Positions 18,587 through 24,075 of a stretch of 24,075 nucleotides of DNA are shown piece by piece (the first letter of the stretch is position 1; each line of letters begins with the position of its first letter). Both the position numbers and the translations under genes were made by a program. The DNA lies in contig JBNRMU010000007.1 of assembly GCA_050309765.1 (NCBI GenBank), positions 1 to 24,075 of the forward strand, in the 5' to 3' direction. This stretch comes from CALWRM01 sp050309765 (GTDB taxonomy: Bacteria; Bacillota; Clostridia; Christensenellales; UBA1750). Under the pieces are notes generated by a model. It worked only from the letters and a program-made list of their open reading frames with translations, ran no database searches and was not told the origin of the DNA.

Positions 18587-19510
18587 ATGAGATTGTATCT
18601 GCACGATGCGCCCTTTTCCCACGGCCCCTGCGTGGCGGCCCTGGGCATGTTCGACGGCGTGCACACCGGACATAAGCAGGTGCTGGAGCGGGCACGGGAA
18701 ATCGCCTGGGTCAAAAAGCTGCCCCTGGCGGTGATCTCCTTTGAAAACCATCCGCTCAGCGTGCTGGAGCCGCAGAAAACGCCCCAGCTTTTGACCACCA
18801 ACAGCGAAAAGGCAAGCCTTTTGCTCGACCAGGATGTGCAGGCGCTGGTGCTGCTTCGTTTTAACGAGCAGCTGTCGCAGATGCAGCCGGAGGAATACCT
18901 TGCCTATCTTAAGCAAAAGTACGCCGTGCAGTGTCTGGTGGTGGGCGAGAACCACCGCTTCGGCGCGGGCGGCGCGGGCAACGCGCAAAACATCGCCGCC
19001 CTGGCCCAAAGCCTTGGCATAGAGGCTGTGATCGTGCCGGTGAAGGACGGAGACGGCGAGACCGTCAGCTCCACCCTGATCCGCCAGGCGCTCAAGGCGG
19101 GCAACGTCGAGCAGGCGCGGGAGATGCTGGGCTATTCCTATACGCTGTCCGGCCCCGTGGTGCACGGCCAGGGCATCGGCCACAACTTCGGCTTCCCCAC
19201 CATCAACGTTTCGGTGCCGGAAAACAAGCTTTTGCCGCGTTACGGCGTGTACGGCGTGTTTGTGCGGCTGGGCCGCGGGCTATACCGCGGCGTGTGCAAC
19301 GTGGGCGTGCGGCCGACGCTCGGCGGCGAAAAGCCCTCGGTGGAGGCCTTTTTGCTGGATTTTGACAACGACGTATACGGCGACCACGCCCGGGTGAGGC
19401 TGATCCGCTTCTTCCGGCCGGAGATGCGCTTTTCCTCCATGGAGGAACTGAGCCGCCAGGTGCAGCGCGACATCCGCCGCATGGAAAGAGAGCTTCCCCT
19501 GCCTTTTTAG
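18587..19510 (+). CDS. ribF: Bifunctional riboflavin kinase / FAD synthetase
   Basis: Makes FMN from riboflavin and FAD from FMN. 307 residues from the ATG at 18587. The N-terminal adenylyltransferase domain has GMFDGVHTGH at 20-29 and SSTLIRQAL further on. The C-terminal flavokinase domain has GQGIGHNFGFPTIN and YGVYGVFVRL, with GVCNVGVRPTLGG. AAGGAGG lies 14 bases upstream, a rather long gap. An in-frame ATG at 18515 would add 24 mostly basic residues with no good ribosome site, so I reject it. The 108-base AT-rich gap after truB is the first real break in the operon, and I see no clear promoter in it. Confidence 0.95.
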   Translation: MRLYLHDAPFSHGPCVAALGMFDGVHTGHKQVLERAREIAWVKKLPLAVISFENHPLSVLEPQKTPQLLTTNSEKASLLLDQDVQALVLLRFNEQLSQMQPEEYLAYLKQKYAVQCLVVGENHRFGAGGAGNAQNIAALAQSLGIEAVIVPVKDGDGETVSSTLIRQALKAGNVEQAREMLGYSYTLSGPVVHGQGIGHNFGFPTINVSVPENKLLPRYGVYGVFVRLGRGLYRGVCNVGVRPTLGGEKPSVEAFLLDFDNDVYGDHARVRLIRFFRPEMRFSSMEELSRQVQRDIRRMERELPLPF

Positions 19511-19532
19511 GAGGACGGAGTTGTTAAATATG

Positions 19533-19584
19533 CCGAAAATCAGGAAAAAGTACGGCCCTGCACATTTACAAGCCCGATTTTCGG
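19533..19584. repeat. 12-base inverted repeat flanking the rpsO promoter -35
   Basis: CCGAAAATCAGG (19533-19544) and CCCGATTTTCGG (19573-19584) are inverted copies with 11 of 12 positions matching, 28 bases apart. The right arm lies in the spacer of the rpsO promoter and the -35 box lies in the loop. There is no T-run, so it is not a normal terminator for ribF. It could be an operator or an RNA hairpin. Confidence 0.55.
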
Positions 19585-19593
19585 TGCTATACT
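19565..19593 (+). promoter_or_regulatory. Strong promoter for rpsO
   Basis: TTTACA (19565-19570), 17 bases, TATACT (19588-19593), with TGC just before the -10 box (extended -10). Each box matches 5 of 6 consensus bases. RNA would begin near 19600, giving a leader of about 100 bases. Confidence 0.75.
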
Positions 19594-19599
19594 AAAAAA

Positions 19600-19703
19600 C
19601 GGCTTGAACCCTGTTCTGGATGGCTGGCGTAAACTTGCGCAGCGCGGCTCGTTCGGGGCATGGGCGATTGACTATCATCCACTAAAATGCGGAGGTATGA
19701 ACC
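19600..19703 (+). promoter_or_regulatory. Structured rpsO leader, candidate S15 autoregulatory RNA
   Basis: TGGATG (19617-19622) pairs with CATCCA (19676-19681) and encloses two smaller helices, GCTGGCG/TGCGCAGC and GCTC/GGGC, giving a possible three-way junction ahead of the GGAGG site (19691-19695). S15 binds a three-way junction in 16S rRNA, and rpsO leaders in several bacteria copy that shape to repress their own translation. Pairings were drawn by eye. Confidence 0.45.
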
Positions 19704-19967
19704 ATGGACAAGACCCGTAAGCAGGAAATCATCACCAAGTTTGCCCGTCACGAGGGCGACACCGGCTCCCCTGAGGTGCAGATCGCGCTGCTCACCGAGC
19801 GCATCAATCACCTGACCGAGCACCTCAAAGAGAACAAGAAGGACCACCACTCCCGTCGCGGCCTGCTCATTATGGTCGGTAAGCGCCGCGGCCTGCTCGA
19901 CTATCTGCGTAAAATCGACGTTGTTCGCTACCGCGAGCTGATCGCAGAGCTTGGCGTTCGCCGCTAA
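19704..19967 (+). CDS. rpsO: 30S ribosomal protein S15
   Basis: An 87-residue primary-binding protein of the 30S platform, close to the usual 89. Conserved stretches: HEGDTGSPEVQIALLTERI, LTEHLKENKKDHHSRRGLL and VGKRRGLLDYLRK, the last two contacting the 16S three-way junction and the GNRA/h22 region. GGAGG is eight bases before the ATG. It is preceded by its own promoter and leader, and followed by a hairpin before pnp, the same rpsO-pnp pairing as in many bacteria. Confidence 0.97.
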   Translation: MDKTRKQEIITKFARHEGDTGSPEVQIALLTERINHLTEHLKENKKDHHSRRGLLIMVGKRRGLLDYLRKIDVVRYRELIAELGVRR

Positions 19968-19988
19968 AACCTATTTCTTGCATGCGTT

Positions 19989-20022
19989 TCCGCAGGGCGG
20001 TTTATCCGTCCTGCGGATTTAT
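19989..20022 (+). terminator. Terminator or attenuator between rpsO and pnp
   Basis: TCCGCAGGGCGG (19989-20000) pairs with CCGTCCTGCGGA (20006-20017), twelve pairs with one G-T, 5-base loop, then ATTTATG. The T-run is short, so some transcripts may read through into pnp. Confidence 0.65.
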
Positions 20023-20045
20023 GCCGTTTAAACCCTAAACTCAAA

Positions 20046-20139
20046 AAGCAGGAGTCCCAAGGGCGCGTGGGGTTTGCCGAGCGCTTGTCCCTGCCAGGTC
20101 TGCGAGGGCCGGGCAAACTCCGCGTATCTTGGCCTGCTT
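20046..20139 (+). promoter_or_regulatory. Large nested hairpin in the pnp leader
   Basis: Three nested pairings are visible: AAGCAGG (20046-20052) with CCTGCTT (20133-20139); GGGGTTTGCC (20069-20078) with GGCAAACTCC (20112-20121), ten pairs with one G-T; and CCCT (20089-20092) with AGGG (20105-20108). It ends about 30 bases before the pnp ATG. PNPase autoregulation through a processed leader stem is known in Escherichia coli; a comparable role here is inference. Confidence 0.5.
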
Positions 20140-20168
20140 AGTATCCAAATAATAAAGGAGAAAAGCAC

Positions 20169-22352
20169 ATGGAACACAAAATCTATCGGACTGATCTCGC
20201 CGGCCGCGAGCTTTCCCTGGAGTTTGGGCGCTATGCCGAGCAGGCTGCCGGCTCCGTACTGGTGCGCTACGGCGATACCGCCGTGCTGGTCTGCGCCACC
20301 GTCGCCGAGACCCCGCGCCCCGGCATCGACTTTTTCCCTCTCGGCTGCGACTTTGAAGAAAAGCAGTACTCCGTGGGCAAGATCCCCGGCGGCTTCATCA
20401 AGCGCGAAGGCCGCCCCACGGAAAAGGCCATCCTCACCTCCCGCCTGATCGACAGGCCCCTGCGCCCGCTCTTCCCCAAGGGCATGCGTAACGACGTGGC
20501 CGTGGTGGCCACCGTTCTTTCCAACGACAACGACAATTCTGCCGAGATCCCCGCCATGATCGGTTCCTCCGCCGCGCTGTGCGTGTCCGAGATCCCCTTC
20601 GCGGGCCCCACGGCCGCCGTGGTGGTGGGCCTGGTGGACGGCGAGTTCGTCTTAAACCCCAACATGGAGCAGCGCGCCGCCTCCCAGCTGCACCTGACCG
20701 TGGCCGGCACCAAGGAAGCCATCATGATGGTGGAAGCCGGCGCCAAGGAGGTCAGCGAGGAGACCATGCTCTCCGCCATCCTCTTTGCCCATGAGGAGAT
20801 CAAAAAGCTGGTCGCCTTCCAGGAGCAGATCGTAAGCGAGATCGGTAAAGAGAAGCGCGAATTCCCCCTCATCACCGTGCGCGAAGAGCTGCAGGAAAAG
20901 GTCGAGGAATACGCCAAGGAAAAGATCGAGTGGGTGTTTGACACCTTCGACCGCGCCGAGCGCACCATTCGCGAGGAGCAGGTCAAGAACGAGACCATCG
21001 AGGCTTTTGCTGAGGAATATCCCGATGGCGCCCGCGAGATCGGCGACATCCTTTACGGCATGGAAAAGCACGTTATGCGCCGCAAGATCCTGGATCTGGG
21101 CGTCCGTCCCGACGGCCGCAGCCTGACCCAGGTGCGCCCCATCTGGTGCGAGGCGGGCATTCTGCCCCGTCCCCACGGCTCTGCCGTGTTCACCAGGGGA
21201 CAGACCCAGGTCATGAGCGTGGTGACCCTGGGCGCCGTCAGCGACCAACAGAAGCTGGACGGCATCTCCAACGAAGAATTCAAGCGCTATATGCACCACT
21301 ATAACATGCCGCCGTACTCCACCGGCGAGGCGCGCCCCCTGCGCAGCCCCGGCCGCCGCGAGATCGGCCATGGCGCCCTGGCCGAAAGGGCCCTGGAGCC
21401 CATGATCCCCTCGGAGGAGGAGTTCCCCTACGCCATCCGCGTGGTATCCGAGGCCATTTCCTCCAACGGTTCCACCTCCATGGGTTCCGTTTGCGGTTCC
21501 ACTCTGGCCCTGATGGACGCGGGCGTGCCCATCAAAAAGCCCGTTGCCGGCTGCGCCATGGGCCTGATCAAGGACACCGAGTCCGATAAGGTTGCCATCC
21601 TCACCGACATCCAGGGCCTGGAAGACTTCCTGGGCGACATGGACTTTAAGGTCGCCGGCACCAAGGACGGCATCACCGCCATCCAGATGGATATCAAGAT
21701 CAAGGGCATCGACGAGCCCATCCTGCGCCAGGCGCTCAAGCAGGCCTACGACGGCCGCATGCACATCATGGGCAAGATGATGGAGGTGCTGGACGCGCCC
21801 CGTCCCAATCTTTCCAAGTATGCGCCCAAGATCATCGCCTTCTCCATCGATCCTGAGAAGATTCGCGAGGTCATCGGTTCCGGCGGCAAGGTCATCAACA
21901 AGATCATCGCCGATACGGGCGTCAAGATCGACATCGAGGACGACGGCTCCGTGTTCATCGCTACCCCGGACGAAGAGGCCGCGGCCAAGGCGCGCAGCAT
22001 CATCGAGAGCATCTGCAACGGCCCGCAGGTGGGCCAGGAGTTCACCGGCAAGGTCGTGCGCATCATCCCCATCGGCGCCTTTGTGGAGCTGTATCCGGGC
22101 AAGGACGGCATGGTGCACATCTCCAAGCTCGCCCCCCAGCGCATCGAAAAGGTCGAGGACGCTGTGAACGTGGGCGACGTGCTGCCCGTGAAGGTGGCCG
22201 CCATCGACAGCCAGGGCCGCGTGAACCTGGTGCGCACCGATATCGAGGTGCCGGACAGGCCCCGTTCCTCCGGCCCCAGGCGCGACTTCCATCGCGAGGG
22301 CGGAAACAGCGGCGAGCGCCGCGCGCCCCGCACGCCCAGGAACGAGCACTAA
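20169..22352 (+). CDS. pnp: Polyribonucleotide nucleotidyltransferase (PNPase)
   Basis: A phosphate-dependent 3'-5' exoribonuclease central to mRNA decay; it forms a trimer ring. 727 residues. Two RNase PH-like domains (about 1-225 and 310-540) are joined by a helical domain. The first begins with the usual ELSLEFGRYAEQAAGSVLV, and the second, catalytic one has FTRGQTQ and GRREIGHGALAERAL. A KH domain holds IGSGGKVINKI from G570. An S1 domain follows (about 622-690, GKVVRIIPIGAFVEL and DGMVHISKL). A basic, Arg/Pro-rich tail ends the protein. AAAGGAG is about nine bases before the ATG. It follows rpsO and is preceded by a strong leader hairpin. Confidence 0.97.
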   Translation: MEHKIYRTDLAGRELSLEFGRYAEQAAGSVLVRYGDTAVLVCATVAETPRPGIDFFPLGCDFEEKQYSVGKIPGGFIKREGRPTEKAILTSRLIDRPLRPLFPKGMRNDVAVVATVLSNDNDNSAEIPAMIGSSAALCVSEIPFAGPTAAVVVGLVDGEFVLNPNMEQRAASQLHLTVAGTKEAIMMVEAGAKEVSEETMLSAILFAHEEIKKLVAFQEQIVSEIGKEKREFPLITVREELQEKVEEYAKEKIEWVFDTFDRAERTIREEQVKNETIEAFAEEYPDGAREIGDILYGMEKHVMRRKILDLGVRPDGRSLTQVRPIWCEAGILPRPHGSAVFTRGQTQVMSVVTLGAVSDQQKLDGISNEEFKRYMHHYNMPPYSTGEARPLRSPGRREIGHGALAERALEPMIPSEEEFPYAIRVVSEAISSNGSTSMGSVCGSTLALMDAGVPIKKPVAGCAMGLIKDTESDKVAILTDIQGLEDFLGDMDFKVAGTKDGITAIQMDIKIKGIDEPILRQALKQAYDGRMHIMGKMMEVLDAPRPNLSKYAPKIIAFSIDPEKIREVIGSGGKVINKIIADTGVKIDIEDDGSVFIATPDEEAAAKARSIIESICNGPQVGQEFTGKVVRIIPIGAFVELYPGKDGMVHISKLAPQRIEKVEDAVNVGDVLPVKVAAIDSQGRVNLVRTDIEVPDRPRSSGPRRDFHREGGNSGERRAPRTPRNEH

Positions 22353-22373
22353 AAACAAAAACGCATAAAACCC

Positions 22374-22416
22374 GGGGGACCGCTTCCTTCCAGAAGAGAA
22401 GCGGCCCCTTTGGTTT
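22374..22416 (+). terminator. Terminator after pnp
   Basis: GGGG-A-CCGCTTC (22375-22386) pairs with GAAGCGG-CCCC (22398-22408), 11 pairs with one bulged A, followed by TTTGGTTT. It separates pnp from the protease gene, which may rely on read-through or on a promoter I cannot see. Confidence 0.75.
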
Positions 22417-22437
22417 ATTGCCTGTCAGGAGGAGAGC

Positions 22438-23700
22438 ATGAGCGATTTTGACAAACTGACCCTGCCGAACGGCCTGACCATCGTGGGCGAACGCAACCCG
22501 TATATGAAGTCCGTGGCCGTGGGCGTTTGGGTGCGCACGGGTTCCGCGGACGAAACAAGCGCGCAGCAGGGCTATTCCCACTTTGTGGAGCACATGGTGT
22601 TCAAGGGCGCGGGGGACAGGGACCTTCGCCAGCTGGCGGAGGAGATGGACCTGCTCGGCGGCCAGATGAACGCCTTCACCTCCAAGGAATGCACCTGCTT
22701 TTACGGCAAGGTGATGGACGAACACCTGGACAGGGCCCTGGCCTTGCTTTCCGACCTTGTGATGCGGCCGCACTTTCCCGCCGATGAACTGGAAAAGGAA
22801 AAGGGCGTGGTGCTGGAGGAGATCGCCATGGGCGAGGACAGCCCTGAGGACCTGGTGCACGAACAGTTGGCCCTGGCGTTGTACGGAACGCATCCTTTGG
22901 GGGGCAGCATCTTAGGGCCCAAGGAGAACATACTCTCCGCCAGCCGCGAAGGGCTCAAGGGCTTTATGGCGGGTCGCTATGTGCCCAAAAACGCCGTGCT
23001 TTCCGTCGCCGGCAATTACGACTGGCCGCATCTGGTCGAGCGTGTGCAGGCCGCGTTTGACGGCTGGCAGGGCGAGTATGCCCACAAGCTTTATGAAAAG
23101 CCCGCCTACCTTTCGCAGCACCTCTTCCGGCAAAAGGATACGGAGCAAACGCACATCTGCCTGGGCTTTCCCTCCCTTAAGATGGACGAAACGGGCAGCT
23201 TTTCCCTGGCGGTGCTGAACAACCTGCTCGGCGGCTCCATGTCCTCGCGCCTGTTCCAGAACATCCGCGAGCAGGCGGGCCTTGCCTATAACGTGTATTC
23301 TTTTGTCAGCGCCTACGCGGGCGCGGGCGATTTGGTGCTGTATGCCGGCACCAATCCGCGCACGGCCCAGGAGGTATGCGACCGCATGGCGGGCGAGATC
23401 GGCCGCCTTATGAAGGACGGCGTATCTGCGCAGGAGTTTGAAAAGGCGCGCGAACAGATCAAGGGCCTGTATATCCTTGGCATGGAATCGACCACTGCCC
23501 GCATGAACGCCATGGGAAAGGGCTGCCTGCTGCTCAACCGCCTGCGCAGCCAGGAGGAATACCTGAGCCTGTTGCAGAAGGCAAGCCTGGACGAGGCCAT
23601 GGCACTGGCCAGGCACATTTTCTCATCGCCCATGGCCGCCTCCGTGGTGGGACCGAAAAACATAACGCTGAACGCATGGAAGGAGCTTACCCATGGATAG
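22438..23700 (+). CDS. M16 family zinc metallopeptidase (MlpA/YmxG-like)
   Basis: A 420-residue processing-peptidase relative. The inverted zinc motif HFVEH is at 48-52 in GYSHFVEHMVFKG, and the third ligand is E127 or E128 in VVLEEIAMGED, about 76 residues on as expected. The C-terminal half is the inactive-type M16C repeat with LNNLLGGSMSSRLFQNIREQ split as LLGGSMSSRLFQ and NIREQAGLAYNVYSF, a common signature. In Bacillus subtilis the orthologous mlpA lies downstream of pnp and has been linked to control of extracellular protease levels; targets here are unknown. AGGAGG is seven bases before the ATG. The final codons overlap the next gene's ATG by eight bases. Confidence 0.9.
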   Translation: MSDFDKLTLPNGLTIVGERNPYMKSVAVGVWVRTGSADETSAQQGYSHFVEHMVFKGAGDRDLRQLAEEMDLLGGQMNAFTSKECTCFYGKVMDEHLDRALALLSDLVMRPHFPADELEKEKGVVLEEIAMGEDSPEDLVHEQLALALYGTHPLGGSILGPKENILSASREGLKGFMAGRYVPKNAVLSVAGNYDWPHLVERVQAAFDGWQGEYAHKLYEKPAYLSQHLFRQKDTEQTHICLGFPSLKMDETGSFSLAVLNNLLGGSMSSRLFQNIREQAGLAYNVYSFVSAYAGAGDLVLYAGTNPRTAQEVCDRMAGEIGRLMKDGVSAQEFEKAREQIKGLYILGMESTTARMNAMGKGCLLLNRLRSQEEYLSLLQKASLDEAMALARHIFSSPMAASVVGPKNITLNAWKELTHG

Positions 23701-24058
23701 GTTGGAAACCATTTTTCAGATGCAGCAGAGCCTGAACCAGAGCCTGCGCGACCAGAGAGACCTAAATGGCATCGGCATGGAGGAGTGGATCCAGCGCGAG
23801 ACGCTGGCCATGCTCTCCGAGCTTGCCGAGGTGCTGGACGAGGTCAACTTCAAGTGGTGGAAGAACAAAAAGCCCGTGGACGATACCCGGGTCAAGGAAG
23901 AGTTGGTGGATATCCTGCACTTTTTTGTCAGCATGTGCCTGGACGCCGGCATGGACGCCGAGGAATTGTACCGCATGTACCGCGAAAAGAACAAGGTCAA
24001 CTTTGAGCGTCAGCAGGGCGTTTGGGGCAAGGATTACGACGCGAACCTGAACAAATAA
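23693..24058 (+). CDS. Dimeric-type dUTPase (all-alpha NTP pyrophosphatase)
   Basis: A 121-residue protein matching the dUTPase_2/MazG-like all-alpha NTP pyrophosphatase group, which hydrolyses dUTP to dUMP and pyrophosphate and so keeps uracil out of DNA. The metal-binding ExxE...ExxD pattern is visible: LSELAEVLDEVNFKWWKNKK (about 41-60) and EELVDILHFFVS (about 69-80), followed by KNKVNFERQ near the C-terminus. It lacks the beta-rich trimeric dUTPase motifs. The ATG overlaps the M16 gene, so the two are probably co-translated. MazG-like housecleaning of other nucleotides cannot be excluded. Confidence 0.85.
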   Translation: MDRLETIFQMQQSLNQSLRDQRDLNGIGMEEWIQRETLAMLSELAEVLDEVNFKWWKNKKPVDDTRVKEELVDILHFFVSMCLDAGMDAEELYRMYREKNKVNFERQQGVWGKDYDANLNK

Positions 24059-24075
24059 AAGAATAGCCCGTTATC

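Noticed and set aside
17375..19183. 602-codon minus-strand frame opposite nrnA, truB and ribF
   Set aside because: It spans three well-supported genes on the other strand and shows no recognisable motif.
20652..22358. 568-codon minus-strand frame opposite pnp
   Set aside because: Antisense shadow of PNPase; same compositional artefact.

Overview
The window looks like a chromosomal segment from a GC-rich member of the Firmicutes (class Clostridia). I infer this from four things: a T-box leader before thrS, the Gram-positive gene order rimP-nusA-ylxR-ylxQ-infB-rbfA, strong AAGGAGG-type ribosome binding sites with several TTG/GTG starts, and single-domain enzymes typical of gut Clostridia (formate-THF ligase, archaeal-type aspartate-semialdehyde dehydrogenase). 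No genus can be named from sequence alone.

Left part (1-11145), mixed housekeeping and accessory genes: the 3' end of a sensor histidine kinase (+), a shared terminator, fhs (-), a small LiaF-like membrane protein (+), a low-GC nucleotidyltransferase gene (-) that is broken at its start codon, asd (-), thrS (-) behind a full threonine T-box, an unrecognised 364-residue protein with a Glu/Pro/Ala-rich linker (-), a lone mandelate racemase/enolase-superfamily enzyme (+), and a membrane-anchored phosphodiester glycosidase-like protein (-). Convergent pairs are separated by hairpins that can serve both strands.

Right part (11344-24058), one long + strand run of translation and RNA-metabolism genes: rimP, nusA, ylxR, ylxQ, infB, rbfA, nrnA and truB are nearly all overlapping or within a few bases of each other. 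Then come ribF, rpsO (own promoter and structured leader), pnp (preceded by a large predicted leader hairpin), an M16 zinc protease and a dimeric-type dUTPase. The genes cover ribosome maturation (RimP, RbfA, TruB, S15), initiation (IF-2), elongation/termination control (NusA), RNA turnover (PNPase, NrnA, YlxR as a likely RNase P partner) and flavin synthesis (RibF).

I found no convincing new multi-gene system, CRISPR array, tRNA, rRNA or insertion sequence. The observations most worth checking are the low-GC nucleotidyltransferase segment with a strong promoter but a frameshift right after its ATG, the nested hairpin before pnp, the multi-helix rpsO leader, and the unassigned 364-residue protein.
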